A stretch of 64,000 nt of DNA from Tistlia sp040905785 (GCF_040905785.1 NZ_JBBDQW010000006.1:62001-126000), one strand, 5' to 3'. Positions 55,007-64,000 are shown, counted from the first letter of the stretch. The notes: generated from the sequence alone by a model not told the origin. A program made the numbers and translations.

Positions 55007-57829
55007 CTACTGCGGGCGGTTCTCCAGCTCGCTGCGCAGCTCGCGGGCGGCTTCTGCGTCCGCGAAGTCCGCCTCCTCCGTGTCGATCTCCTCGAGAACC
55101 GCCAGGGCGTCCGCAGTCTTGCCGTTCTTCGCCAGGGCGAAGGCCAGGTGGTAGGCGACGGCCGGGTCGGCCGGCGCGTTGCCGGCGGCCTGGCGCAGGA
55201 GCGCCTCCCCTTCCTCGAGCTCGCCGCGCTGCACCAGGATCCAGCCCAGGGTGTCCGCGACCTGCGGCGAATCCGGCGCCATGCCCAGCGCCCGGCGCGC
55301 CAGCTCCTCGGCTCCGGCCATGCCGGTGGTCGAGCGGAGCCATGCGAGGTTGTTGAGCAGGGTCACGTTGTCCGGCGCCCCCGGCAGCGCGGCCGTCAGG
55401 ATGGCCTCGGCCTCTTCGTAGGCCTCGCGGGTGATCAGCTGGTTGGCCAGCAGCAGCGCCGGGCCCGCCTCCTGCGGGTGCTCCGCTACCCACTGCCGCA
55501 GCAGCTCCTCCGCGCGCTGAACGTCACCCGCTTGGAAGCGCGCTATGAAACGCTCCTGGACAGTCTCCGGCGAGGGCTCGGCGACCTGCTCGAGAATATC
55601 CGCCGCCTCCGCCACCTCACCCTTGCGCGCCGCGACGTGGGCCCGCAGCCGCGCGTGCAGCTCCGGATCGGTCTCGGCGGCCGCCGCCAGCAGCGGGTCG
55701 AGGGCGGCCTCCTTGCCGTCGTTGAGGTAGAGGTCGACCAGCAGACGGTTGGCGAGGAAGTTCTCCGGGCGCGCCTCGACCAGCGCCTCGGCCGCCCGCT
55801 CGGCACCGGCCTGGTCCTTGGCGCCGATGCGCGCCTGGATCAGCAGCTCGATCGGCTGGGTGGAGGTTCCGTCGGACAGCTCCCGCAGCCGCTCGAAGCG
55901 GACGGCGGCGGCCTCGAAGGACTCGGCCTGCAGCAATGCCCGTCCGGCCTGGAGATGGCCCTGGGGATCGTCCGGCAGGCGCTCGGCCAGCCGCTCGGCC
56001 GCGGCTTCGGCGGCCGGTCGGTCCTCGGCCCGGACCGCCAGGGTGATGGCGGCGACCAGCAGCTCGCGCCGCTCCGGATGCGCATCGATGGCCTGCTCGA
56101 CGAGCGCCCTGGCCTCCTCGATGCGGTCGCGCTGGGCGAGGAAGGCGGCGTGGTGCAGCACGGCCAGCGGGTCGTTCGGATTGCGCTCGAGATAGGCCTT
56201 CTGCCGCTCCTCGATCGCTTCCAGGTCGCCGGCACGCAGGTCGAGCCGGTCCAGGTTCTGGTGCGCGGCACGGAAGGAGGGTTCGATCTCCAGGGCCTTC
56301 TCGAGCTCGGCCCGCGCCGCCTCGCTCTGGCCGCGAACCAGGAACACGCCGGCCAGGGTGTTGTGAGCGACCGGGCTGTCCGGGTGTGCCTCGACCAGCG
56401 CCCGCGCACCGCGCTCGGCTGCCTCCAACTCGCCCAGCTGCAGGTCGTTGAGAATCAGCGCCAATTCGTTGGCGAGATCCTGCCCCTCGACCTCCAGCTC
56501 GCCGGAGCCGGCGTCGAGGACGTCGGCGAGCGAGCGTGCCTGGGCCGAGAGACGCGGGTCCGGGGACTGCGCCAGCTCGCGCAGCGTCACGGTCGCGGCG
56601 TCGGAATCGCCGCTGCGCATCTGCGCGGTGGCGAGCAGCCGCAGGAGGCCCGAATCCTGCGGCAGGCGCTGCCTTGCTTCGGTCAGGACCTCGACCGCAC
56701 GTTCCGGCTGGTCCGAGCGCAGCAGGGTCGCGGCCAGGAGCCGGATCGCGACAATATTATTGGGATCGTTCCCCAGGTAGCGTTCGACCAGCGTACGCGC
56801 CTGGGCGTGGCGGCCGACCTGGTACTTGACCATGGCGGTCAGGAACTGCGCGGGAGCGTAGTTCCTCAGCTGGTCGCCGAGCTGGTCGAGGATCTGCTCG
56901 GCGCCGGCGAAGTCCTTGCGGGCGGTCAGCAGGGCGGCCTGCAGATAGCGCGGCTCGATCGCCTCGGGATCGGCCGCGAGAAGCGGCGCGAGGGTTTCCT
57001 CCGCCTCCTGAAGCCGGCCCTGGCGCAGGGCGACCTCCGCGAACAGCAGGCGCGGTGCGGTGCTGCCGGGCGCGAGCGCCTCGGCACGCTTGGCGAACTC
57101 GGCGGCATCGTCGTGGCGCTGCTGGGAGAGCGCCACCTGGGCCCGGATCAGCCAGGCACCCGGCGCGTCGGGAGCGACCTCCGTCGCCTCCAGGGCGAAG
57201 CGCGCCGCCTCCTCGGGCTGCTTGCGGGCCAGCGCCGTGCGGGCCCCCAGCACCGAGACGCGGACGTCGGTCAGGCGCTGGCCGCGCAGGTCCTCGACGA
57301 TCTCGGCCGCGACGTCGGGACGCTCCAGCCCGAGGTTGGCCTCGGCGCGCAGCATCTGGGCCTCGTAGGCCAGCTCCTGGTCCGAGATCTGGCTCGGCAG
57401 GCCGCGCAGCACGCCCTCGTAGTCGCGCAGACCGAAGCGCGCACGCGCCAGCAGCAGAGCCGCCTCCTGATCGTCGGGCTGTGCCTGGAGCAGGCGCGCG
57501 AGCTCCTTCTCGGCCGGCTCGAAGTGGCCGGCGCCGAGATACAGCTGGCCGAGCAGTCGCCGTGCGGCGAGGTTCTCCGGGTCGGCCTGGAGCGCGTTGC
57601 GCAGCTGGATCAGGGCGGCGTTGCCGTCACCCTGCTCGAGCCGCTCCACGGCGTCGTCCAGAAATTCTTGCGATTCCGGCGAAGCGGCGGTCGCGATGCC
57701 GGGCAGCCCGGCCGCGCCGGCTGCGAGCAGCAGGCCGGCGAGCAGGCCGGCGGCGGCCTGCTTGGTCCGGCGGCGCGACGATCGTGGCGCCTGCAGGCAC
57801 GGATGCTGCAGCCCTGTCCCGGTGGTCAT
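55007..57829 (-). CDS. prsT: XrtA/PEP-CTERM system TPR-repeat protein PrsT
   Basis: 940 residues. An N-terminal region with a secretion signal (AAAGLLAGLLLAAGAAGLPG, about 26-45) is followed by about 20 tetratricopeptide repeats over nearly the whole length; repeats such as RRLLGQLYLGAGHFEPAEKE and TPR8-like ENLAARRL are readable, each with the W/L-G-Y-A-P positions. PrsT proteins are periplasmic or outer-membrane-linked scaffolds specific to exosortase polysaccharide loci, comparable in place to BcsC/AlgK-type TPR proteins of other exopolysaccharide exporters. Its ATG overlaps the prsR stop, giving prsK-prsR-prsT. Confidence 0.9.
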   Translation of the reverse strand: MTTGTGLQHPCLQAPRSSRRRTKQAAAGLLAGLLLAAGAAGLPGIATAASPESQEFLDDAVERLEQGDGNAALIQLRNALQADPENLAARRLLGQLYLGAGHFEPAEKELARLLQAQPDDQEAALLLARARFGLRDYEGVLRGLPSQISDQELAYEAQMLRAEANLGLERPDVAAEIVEDLRGQRLTDVRVSVLGARTALARKQPEEAARFALEATEVAPDAPGAWLIRAQVALSQQRHDDAAEFAKRAEALAPGSTAPRLLFAEVALRQGRLQEAEETLAPLLAADPEAIEPRYLQAALLTARKDFAGAEQILDQLGDQLRNYAPAQFLTAMVKYQVGRHAQARTLVERYLGNDPNNIVAIRLLAATLLRSDQPERAVEVLTEARQRLPQDSGLLRLLATAQMRSGDSDAATVTLRELAQSPDPRLSAQARSLADVLDAGSGELEVEGQDLANELALILNDLQLGELEAAERGARALVEAHPDSPVAHNTLAGVFLVRGQSEAARAELEKALEIEPSFRAAHQNLDRLDLRAGDLEAIEERQKAYLERNPNDPLAVLHHAAFLAQRDRIEEARALVEQAIDAHPERRELLVAAITLAVRAEDRPAAEAAAERLAERLPDDPQGHLQAGRALLQAESFEAAAVRFERLRELSDGTSTQPIELLIQARIGAKDQAGAERAAEALVEARPENFLANRLLVDLYLNDGKEAALDPLLAAAAETDPELHARLRAHVAARKGEVAEAADILEQVAEPSPETVQERFIARFQAGDVQRAEELLRQWVAEHPQEAGPALLLANQLITREAYEEAEAILTAALPGAPDNVTLLNNLAWLRSTTGMAGAEELARRALGMAPDSPQVADTLGWILVQRGELEEGEALLRQAAGNAPADPAVAYHLAFALAKNGKTADALAVLEEIDTEEADFADAEAARELRSELENRPQ

Positions 57830-59271
57830 GCCAAACTCCCTGTCTCTTCTGTTTCGGTGGATGCGTCGCCGGCCGGGCTCTCCCGGTTGCGCATGAGGTA
57901 GTAGAGCGTCGGCCGGCTCACTTCCAAAAGCTTCGCCGCTTGGGAGATGTTCCCGCCCGCGCGCTCCAGCGCGGCCTCGACGAGCCGTGTGTCGACCATC
58001 TCCCGCGCCTCGCGTAGCGTCATCAGGCGGTCGCCGACGCTGAGCGGCGGGAGGGCGTGCGGATCGGCGGTGCCCTCCGCCTCTGCCGGCGCGACCGCGG
58101 CGAGGTCGAGATCCTCAGCCGTGACGGTCGACCCCTGGGCGAGGATGGCGGCCCGCTTGGTGCGGTTGGCGACCTCGCGGACATTGCCCGGCCAGTCGTA
58201 GCGGCGGATCGCGGCCGTGGCGTCGGCGCCCAGGCGCAGCGAGCGCAGCGAGTTCTCGCGGCAGAAGCGGTCGAGAAAGTCCTGGGCCAGCAGCACGGCG
58301 TCCTCGCCGCGGTCGCGCAGGGGCGGAATCTCGATCGCGATCTCGCTGATCCGGTAGTAGAGGTCCTCGCGGAAGGTCTCCGCCTCGATCAGCCTGGCCA
58401 GGTCGCGGTGGGTCGCCGTGACGATCCGCAGGTCGACGCTGATCGTCTTGCGGCCGCCGACGCGCTCGAACTGCCGCTCCTGGACGAAGCGCAGCATCTT
58501 CGCCTGCAGCGCAAGCGGCATGTCGCCGATCTCGTCCAGGAACAGCGTGCCGCCGTGGGCCTGCTCGATGCGGCCGACGACCTGGCGATGGGCGCTGGTG
58601 AAGGCGCCCTTCTCGTGACCGAAGAGCTCCGACTCGAGCAGCTGCTCCGGAATTGCCGCGCAGTTGATGGCGATGAAGGGGCCGTCGCGACGCTGGCTCG
58701 CCCGGTGCAGGCCCTGCGCGAGCAACTCCTTGCCGGTGCCGCTGTCGCCGCGCAGCAGGACGCTGGCGTCGGTGGTCGCGACCTTCTCGATGGTCCGGCA
58801 GACCTGCTCCATGCGCGGGTTGGCGGTCAGCAGGTCAAACAGCTCGCCGGTATGCGACTTCAGGAGACGGCGGTTCTCCTCCTCGAGCTCCCAGATGTGG
58901 AAGGCGCGGCGCACGATCAGGTCGAGAACGTCGGTGTCGACCGGCTTGGAATAGAAGTCGTAGGCGCCCTCAGAGACCGCCCGCACCGCGTTCTCGCGGT
59001 GTTCGTTGCCGCTGACGACAATGACCTTGGTGCGCGGCGCCAGGGTGTGGATCTCCTCGAGCGCGCGAAAGCCCTCGCTGGCGCCGTCGCCGTCGGGCGG
59101 CAGCCCGAGGTCGAGCAGCTCGACCTGCGGATCGTGCTGCCGGACCGCGGCCACCGCCGCCTCGCGGTCGATGGCGGTCACGACCTCGTAGTCGTCGAGC
59201 GCCCACTTGATCCCCTTGAGGATGCCGGGGTCGTCGTCGACGACCAGGATCTTGGCCTTACTCTCGCTCAT
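57826..59271 (-). CDS. prsR: PEP-CTERM-box response regulator PrsR, sigma-54 activator
   Basis: 481 residues from the ATG at 59271, which overlaps the prsK stop. Domains in order: receiver (1-125, phosphoacceptor D54 in VELLDLGLPP), AAA+ activator domain (Walker A GDSGTGKE around 175-182, the sigma-54 contact loop GAFTSA, DEIGDMPLALQAKMLRFVQE), and a Fis-type HTH at the end (NISQAAKLLEVSRPTLYYLM). This is a complete NtrC-class activator. The known target class is PEP-CTERM genes; four sigma-54 promoters of such genes are in this window. Confidence 0.95.
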   Translation of the reverse strand: MSESKAKILVVDDDPGILKGIKWALDDYEVVTAIDREAAVAAVRQHDPQVELLDLGLPPDGDGASEGFRALEEIHTLAPRTKVIVVSGNEHRENAVRAVSEGAYDFYSKPVDTDVLDLIVRRAFHIWELEEENRRLLKSHTGELFDLLTANPRMEQVCRTIEKVATTDASVLLRGDSGTGKELLAQGLHRASQRRDGPFIAINCAAIPEQLLESELFGHEKGAFTSAHRQVVGRIEQAHGGTLFLDEIGDMPLALQAKMLRFVQERQFERVGGRKTISVDLRIVTATHRDLARLIEAETFREDLYYRISEIAIEIPPLRDRGEDAVLLAQDFLDRFCRENSLRSLRLGADATAAIRRYDWPGNVREVANRTKRAAILAQGSTVTAEDLDLAAVAPAEAEGTADPHALPPLSVGDRLMTLREAREMVDTRLVEAALERAGGNISQAAKLLEVSRPTLYYLMRNRESPAGDASTETEETGSLA

Positions 59272-61433
59272 GGATGAAAGAGGTTCCCCCTTGCGCTTCC
59301 GGAGTCCGCCTGAGCCTGGATCCGAGGCGCGGCGGAGGTGTCCGCCTGCCCGAGCGGCAGGCGGATGCTGACCACGGTGCCGGCCCCAGGCGAAGACGCG
59401 ACCTCGAGCGTCCCGCTCCAGCCCTCGACCAGCTCCCGGCACTGGTACATGCCAAGCCCGAAGCCCCCTGGCTTGGTCGAGGCGAAGGGCTGGAAGAGCT
59501 GCTTGCGGACGAACTCCTCAGTCATGCCGCAGCCCTGGTCCTCGACGCGAAGAAGCGCCCGGTCGCCGTCCCGCCCGATGCGGAGCACCACCGGCTGCGC
59601 GTCGGCGCTGGCCTCCGCCGCGTTGACCAACAGATTATCGAGAACCGCCGTGAAGCCCGTGGGTTCCACCGAGACGTGAATCCCCTGCACCTCCGCCACC
59701 ACGAGGACACGGTCGCGGCCGCCGCGGCGGCGCGCAGCCTCCTCGACGATCGGCGCCAGCTCGACCTGGTGGGCCGCTGCGTCGGGCGCGTCCGCATCGA
59801 CCTGGTTCAGGCGCACCAGGGTCGAGCGCATCTTCTCGACCGAAAGCGCGACCGTCTCCAGGACGTCGGCCTGGAACTCAGGATTCGAGCCGTGCTTCTT
59901 GGCCTGCTGGAGCATCACCGAGAGCTGGCTGGTCACGTTCTTCAGGTCGTGGGCGACGAAGCTGAAGCCCTTGCTGATGCGCTGGAAGCGCTGCGCCTCC
60001 AGCAGCGCGCGCGTGGTCTGCTCTTCGGCGATGAAGCTTGCCACCTGGTCGGCGAGAACCGCCAGCAGCGCCCGGTCCTCCCAGGTCAGCGCCTTGGGCA
60101 CCCGCGGGTTGGCCAGCACCATCGCGCCGAGCTGCTTGCCGTGGACCGTCGAGATCGGCACCAGCAGCCAGGCGCCGGGCAGCGCCTTGCGCACCTGCTC
60201 GAGCGCGGGCGACAGGGGGTCCCGCCGCAGGTCGACGACCTCCGGCTTCTGGCGCAGCTCCTCGCCGACCTCGCCCGGCAGTGCCAGCATGACCAGGGCC
60301 GAGCGCCAGAAATGCCGCGCCGCCAGATAGAGGGTCTGGGAGCGGTCGGTCAGGTAGAGGCAGCCGCTCGAGCAGTTCAGGGGCTCGGCCATGCTGCGGA
60401 TCGCCCGCTCGTAGAGCGGCGTGACCTCGTCGTCCTGCCCGCTGATCGTGCGGACGAAGCGGAGCCACTCCTTCCTGTAGTCGTAGTGGAAGCTGAAGAA
60501 GTAGCGCTCGGCGAGACTGCGCAGCCGCGCCCGCATCTGGTTCGAGGCGAGCAATGCCGCCAGGCCGATGAGTGCGGCCGACAGCCAGGCGAGCTGGAGC
60601 ATCGGCCCCCAGGACAGGCCGATCTCGCGCACCAGGTAGCCGCTGAGCGCGATCGCGATCAGGTAGGCGCCGCAGATCATCAGCGTCCAGGTGTGCAGCA
60701 CGAAGTCGCGCGAGATCGAGACGTCGAAGGACAGTCCCCGGACGCGTACCGCCGAGACCAGCAGCAGGGGCAATGCCACGGCGTTGACCAGCGGCCGGCT
60801 GAGATAGGCGACCTCGCCGAGCTGGCGGAGCAGCAGGCCGTCGGAATAGAGGAACAGGTCGTAGGCGAAGATCGCGCCGCCGGCGCCGATCAGCAGGTGC
60901 TTGGTCGCCCAGCGGGTGTTGCGATCGCCGGCCGAGAAGATGTTCTCGACCAGGAGCAGCCCGGCCACGGCCGCGGCGATCGCCCAGATCATGAAGCCAA
61001 GCGTCACGGCCGCGAAGGGATGCGTCCCCTCGCCGGGCAGCGGCAGGGGGGCCGGCTGGGCGGTCCAGCTCTGCCAGGCGACCAGCCCGAGACCGGCCGT
61101 GAAGAGCGCCGCCACGATCAGGTAGGCCCGGTGTCGCCCGAATCCCCTGCGGCCGCCGCCGCCGGTGACCAGCTCCAGGATGACGCCGAGCGCGAGCAAC
61201 CACAGGCTGCTGCGCACCACCTCCGCTACCGGCAGGCTCCAGGCCGGCAGAAGGTCGGGACGGGCGGTCTCCGCGATCACCACGCCGGCCCAGGCGGCGG
61301 TTCCGCCGGCGGCCAGAAGCAGGCCGACGCCGGCGCGCTGTCCGCCCCAGCCGAGCAGCAGGACGAGCCACAGGACGCCGAAGCCGAGCGCCGCGGCCGC
61401 ATGGGTCCAGATCGCTATCCCCGGGTCGTGCAT
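59268..61433 (-). CDS. prsK: PEP-CTERM/exosortase system histidine kinase PrsK
   Basis: 721 residues. The N-terminal half holds about eight membrane helices in a 7TM/MASE-like sensor unit. A GAF-like region follows (about 330-480), then the phosphoacceptor helix FVAHDLKNVTSQLSVMLQQA and the HATPase domain with N-box-like NLLVNAAEASAD, LRVEDQGCGMTEEFVRKQLF and PFASTKPGGFGLGMYQCREL. It should sense an envelope or lipid-phase signal and phosphorylate PrsR. It is the first of the three prs genes and lies 55 bases downstream of epsB, so it may be part of that transcript. Confidence 0.94.
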   Translation of the reverse strand: MHDPGIAIWTHAAAALGFGVLWLVLLLGWGGQRAGVGLLLAAGGTAAWAGVVIAETARPDLLPAWSLPVAEVVRSSLWLLALGVILELVTGGGGRRGFGRHRAYLIVAALFTAGLGLVAWQSWTAQPAPLPLPGEGTHPFAAVTLGFMIWAIAAAVAGLLLVENIFSAGDRNTRWATKHLLIGAGGAIFAYDLFLYSDGLLLRQLGEVAYLSRPLVNAVALPLLLVSAVRVRGLSFDVSISRDFVLHTWTLMICGAYLIAIALSGYLVREIGLSWGPMLQLAWLSAALIGLAALLASNQMRARLRSLAERYFFSFHYDYRKEWLRFVRTISGQDDEVTPLYERAIRSMAEPLNCSSGCLYLTDRSQTLYLAARHFWRSALVMLALPGEVGEELRQKPEVVDLRRDPLSPALEQVRKALPGAWLLVPISTVHGKQLGAMVLANPRVPKALTWEDRALLAVLADQVASFIAEEQTTRALLEAQRFQRISKGFSFVAHDLKNVTSQLSVMLQQAKKHGSNPEFQADVLETVALSVEKMRSTLVRLNQVDADAPDAAAHQVELAPIVEEAARRRGGRDRVLVVAEVQGIHVSVEPTGFTAVLDNLLVNAAEASADAQPVVLRIGRDGDRALLRVEDQGCGMTEEFVRKQLFQPFASTKPGGFGLGMYQCRELVEGWSGTLEVASSPGAGTVVSIRLPLGQADTSAAPRIQAQADSGSARGNLFHP

Positions 61434-61488
61434 CGTCGACAGGGTATCGTCCCGCTCCCCCTCGTCCGCCCTGCCGGTCCCGGCTGGG

Positions 61489-62907
61489 CTATCGCGCGCC
61501 CTCCTGGAACAGCACGACGCGCACCGTCTGCAACAGGATCAGGAAATCGAGCATCAGACTCTGATGCTTCATGTAATAGAGGTCGTAGGTCAGCTTCTCG
61601 CGGGCGTCCTCCAGGCTGGCGCCGTAGGGCGCGCGGACCTGGGCCCAGCCGGTGATGCCCGGCTTCACGCGATGGCGGTCGGCGTAGTATTCGATGGAGC
61701 GCGCCAGCTCTTCGACGAAGCAGGGCCGCTCCGGGCGCGGCCCGACGAAGCTCATGTCGCCCTTCAGGACGTTGATGACCTGGGGGATCTCGTCGATCCG
61801 GGCCTTGCGGATGAAGCCGCCGACCCGCGTCACGCGCGCATCGTTCTGGCTCGCCCAGCGCGGCCCGCCTGCCTCGGCGTCGGTGCGCATGCTGCGGAAC
61901 TTGGTCAGCCAGAAAACCTTGCCGTCCAGGCCGACCCGCTCCTGCCGGTAGAACACCGGACCCGGGCTGTCGAGCTTGATCAGCAGCGCGGTCATCAGGC
62001 AGAGCGGCAGGGTGAACAGCAGGAAGGTGCCCGACACCAGGATGTCGAAGAGGCGCTTGGACAGGCGGAACAGCAGGTTCGAGCTGAAGCCGCCCGAGAA
62101 GATCAGCCAGCTGGGATACAGGTCGGACAGGTTGACGCGGCCGGTCTCGCGCTCGAGGTAGCTGGTGAGGTCGAGCACCTCGATGCCCTTGAAGCGGCAC
62201 TCCAAGAGCTCACGCGTCGGCATCGCGCCGCGCCGCTCGTCCAACGCCACCACGACCTGATGGACTCCCAGCTCCTGGGCCAGGCTGGCGAGCGAGCCCG
62301 ACGGCTCGAGCAGCCGGTCTTCGGCAACGGCGATGCTCGCCGCGCCCGCTCTGGCGCGGCGCTCGCCGACGGGGTTTTCGGGGGGCTGGTAGGGCAGGAA
62401 GCCGACGATGCGGGAGGTTGCCTCCTGGGGCAGCACCGCCGACAGGCCTGCCGCCTGCTGGCCGGCCCCGAGGATCAGGACCCGCTGGGAGAGCCCCCCG
62501 GTCGCGGAGAATACGTGGATGGCGACGTAACGGACGAGCCCGACCAGGGGCACCGCCAGGACCATGGAGAGCGCGATCGGCAGTGCCAGAGCGTTCATGT
62601 CAGCCGTCCCTGCGAGCGCCAAGGCGAGCAGGCCGGCGAGTCCGAAAACCAGGGCCGCGCGCAGGATCGCGGTGCGCAGCGAGGTGCGGGCCTTCGGTTC
62701 GTAGAGCCCCAGCGAGAACATCAGGGTGATGAGAAGCCCGCTCCAGGCTGCGGCGACCAGCGTGTCTCCCGGCAGGCTCCCCTCGGTCTCGACCGACATC
62801 CCCAGCTGCGTCGACAGCGCCGCGAGAACCAGAAGCCAGAGCAGTGCCCACTCACCCAGCGCCAGCGCCACCGTCGCTCTGCGTGTGTAGATTCCGAAGA
62901 ACGTCAT
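61489..62907 (-). CDS. epsB: XrtA/PEP-CTERM system sugar transferase EpsB-like (initiating glycosyltransferase)
   Basis: 472 residues with four to five N-terminal membrane helices, a CoA-binding-like middle region (VLILGAGQQAAGLSAVLPQE), and a C-terminal bacterial sugar transferase domain: KRLFDILVSGTFLLFTLPLC, PGPVFYRQERVGLDGKVFWL, TKFRSMRTDAE, RVTRVGGFIRKARIDEIPQV, NVLKGDMSFVGPRPERPCFV, YADRHRVKPGITGWAQVRAP. These are the diagnostic blocks of phosphoglycosyl transferases (PGT class) that put the first sugar phosphate on undecaprenyl phosphate. It starts the repeat unit of the exosortase-linked exopolysaccharide. Confidence 0.94.
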   Translation of the reverse strand: MTFFGIYTRRATVALALGEWALLWLLVLAALSTQLGMSVETEGSLPGDTLVAAAWSGLLITLMFSLGLYEPKARTSLRTAILRAALVFGLAGLLALALAGTADMNALALPIALSMVLAVPLVGLVRYVAIHVFSATGGLSQRVLILGAGQQAAGLSAVLPQEATSRIVGFLPYQPPENPVGERRARAGAASIAVAEDRLLEPSGSLASLAQELGVHQVVVALDERRGAMPTRELLECRFKGIEVLDLTSYLERETGRVNLSDLYPSWLIFSGGFSSNLLFRLSKRLFDILVSGTFLLFTLPLCLMTALLIKLDSPGPVFYRQERVGLDGKVFWLTKFRSMRTDAEAGGPRWASQNDARVTRVGGFIRKARIDEIPQVINVLKGDMSFVGPRPERPCFVEELARSIEYYADRHRVKPGITGWAQVRAPYGASLEDAREKLTYDLYYMKHQSLMLDFLILLQTVRVVLFQEGAR

Positions 62908-63273
62908 CGCTCACCCCATGAAGAAACGACCAACTTGGCTCGCAAAAACCCAAGCGGGCACAGCGTGGCGGCGGCAATCTCGAACGTCGGGTAGTGAGCA
63001 GATGCCGGAACGGCGTATGGATACCTTCCGACGGGGCTGCCACTACCTGTGACGATAATCGCTACGCTAGAAAGCTACGTACTGCCTTCTCGCTCCGCAG
63101 ACCATGCGGTGAGGAGAACGCCGAAGCGCCGATCGCGTTCCACACCAAATTGGCGAGAAGTACGATTCAATGCGCGTCAGGTCCCGGACTATCCGGAGTC
63201 GCTAGCAATTCCGCGGGATCCGGGCGCGCGCGCCCCGGCAGCGTGGCGCTCTGGAATCAGGAAGCGCGCGCGC
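62908..63273. other. Upstream region of epsB, no gene seen
   Basis: 366 bases with no supportable ORF. The epsB promoter must lie here on the minus strand; a -24/-12 element with correct spacing was looked for and not found. Confidence 0.45.
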
Positions 63274-63438
63274 TCAGAGGAGGCCCGTCAGGCCGAAGTA
63301 GATCGCAAGCCAGCCGAGCAGCGACAGCGCGAGCCACAGGCCGAGCGCCGCCCCCGCCGACAGCCGCCGCCGTGGGCGGGAGGAGGTGGTCCTCTGCCCG
63401 GTGGCTTGGCCCTTGGTCGCGGAGACGATGCGGCTCAT
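63274..63438 (-). CDS. Small single-pass membrane protein
   Basis: 54 residues from an ATG behind GGTGAGGATC. The first 30 are basic and Ser/Thr/Arg-rich (SRIVSATKGQATGQRTTSSR), then comes one membrane helix (ALGLWLALSLLGWLAIYFGL) ending near the C-terminus. No family is recognised. The clean N-in helix and ribosome site suggest a real gene. Being just upstream of epsB, it could help a polysaccharide or exosortase complex, but nothing shows this directly. Confidence 0.55.
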   Translation of the reverse strand: MSRIVSATKGQATGQRTTSSRPRRRLSAGAALGLWLALSLLGWLAIYFGLTGLL

Positions 63439-63731
63439 CAGCGATCCTCACCTCGGTTCGACAGGCGCGCCGGCTGCAACCGGGACCGGCCAATGCTATC
63501 AGGGAGTCTTCTCAGGCCCCGCCGGCAAACTGGAATCGGTCGGTGGAGCATCCTGAGTAGGACATCCTATCCTTCGTGTGCTTTCGACACAATTCACATA
63601 ATATTAAAACGGGTAGTATTCAACTGGAAACTCGTTAGTTTTCTGGTCTTCGTTCGTTCCGACTCTAGGTTAATCGCAGCGGATCTTGTCGTCGGGACGG
63701 GCACTTCATTGGTGTCGGACCTGGGCCATCT
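63439..63731. other. AT-rich intergenic region
   Basis: 293 bases without a gene. The stretch 63590-63640 is markedly AT-rich for this genome (CACATAATATTAAAACGG) and may contain promoters. Imperfect GG/GC elements near 63480-63500 have a spacing two bases too long for sigma-54. Confidence 0.4.
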
Positions 63732-64000
63732 CTACAGTTCGCCGGTCGGTCGTCCTCGAATGTATTTGGGACCCAGATTGCGCGCGGCGATTGCAAGCCC
63801 GAAGAGCGTCCTCTTGCTGTAGGCAGCGAGCCCCCAGCGCTGAAGGCGCGTGGTCATCCAATCCGACTTATAGTGATCATCCCCCCGCCCGAAATCTACT
63901 AGAGCGAAGGTGCCGCTGTCCAGCGCGCACTCGATCGCCCGGTAAATGAGCAGCGTGCCCGGGGACCAGTGCTTCCAGGCCGAATCGTAAGCGAGCTTGA
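63732..64000 (-). CDS. FemAB/CelD-like GNAT acyltransferase, C-terminal part (cut by window end)
   Basis: Read from the right edge on the minus strand, 89 codons lead to a TAG at 63732-63734. The sequence KLAYDSAWKHWSPGTLLIYR, then CALDSGTFALVDFGRGDDHY and KSDWM, is the C-terminal signature of Acetyltransf_6 proteins (SPG, then DFxxGDxxYK), the same family as the gene at 45743. Such enzymes are common in exosortase polysaccharide loci. The N-terminal part lies beyond the window. Confidence 0.75.
   Translation of the reverse strand, partial: KLAYDSAWKHWSPGTLLIYRAIECALDSGTFALVDFGRGDDHYKSDWMTTRLQRWGLAAYSKRTLFGLAIAARNLGPKYIRGRPTGEL

Noticed and set aside
53969..57901. Very long plus-strand frame (about 1,300 codons) antisense to prsT
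   Set aside because: It is an antisense shadow caused by high GC and codon bias; the minus strand encodes clear TPR repeats and the plus frame has no domain or start context.
62908..63040. Sigma-54 promoter upstream of epsB
   Set aside because: No GG-N10-GC pair with acceptable flanks was found on the minus strand; the nearest candidates have wrong spacing.

Overview
The window is high-GC chromosomal DNA with dense, overlapping ATGA-coupled genes. It looks like an alphaproteobacterium, most likely Rhodospirillales/Kiloniellales-like. That assignment rests on gene content and order (rlpA, D-Ala-D-Ala carboxypeptidase, tmk, holB, metG, tatD, MBL hydrolase) and on REP-like repeats; no rRNA or other decisive marker is present.

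Layout. 1-5.9 kb: end of a GntR-type regulator, two methyltransferase-like genes, a peptide-type ABC binding protein, and a polar amino acid ABC binding protein with its permease. 6.2-15.9 kb: minus-strand housekeeping cluster for replication, translation and cell wall. 16.13-30.65 kb: an integrative element, either a phage satellite or a decayed prophage. It is bounded by a 39-bp direct repeat made of the 5' half of tRNA-Ser(UGA) and carries a tyrosine integrase, an excisionase-like gene, a RepA-type ATPase, phage-like structural genes, a PIN-domain pair and a PEP-CTERM gene on the opposite strand. 31.1-36.0 kb: a GST-P450 fusion translationally coupled to a membrane-DyP peroxidase fusion. 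36.1-40.7 kb: an HWE kinase, divergent LysR/wrbA, an MFS transporter and a chimeric pseudogene. 40.75-44.4 kb: a TetR-controlled DevBCA-type exporter behind a perfect palindromic operator. 44.75-64 kb: a surface protein and exopolysaccharide region of the exosortase/PEP-CTERM type. It holds a secreted trypsin-like protease, two FemAB-like acyltransferases, three PEP-CTERM proteins (two in a nearly identical tandem), a PchF-like flavoprotein, the exosortase-associated acyltransferase, VanZ, a sugar epimerase, and prsT-prsR-prsK-epsB.

How the genes work together. PrsK is a membrane histidine kinase and PrsR a sigma-54 activator. All four PEP-CTERM genes in the window have a GG-N10-GC (-24/-12) promoter a few tens of bases upstream, including the gene inside the integrative element. 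The simplest reading is one PrsK/PrsR/RpoN regulon that also drives a gene carried by a mobile element. EpsB, the epimerase, PrsT and the acyltransferases would make or modify the polysaccharide with which PEP-CTERM proteins are co-exported. The exosortase itself is not in the window.
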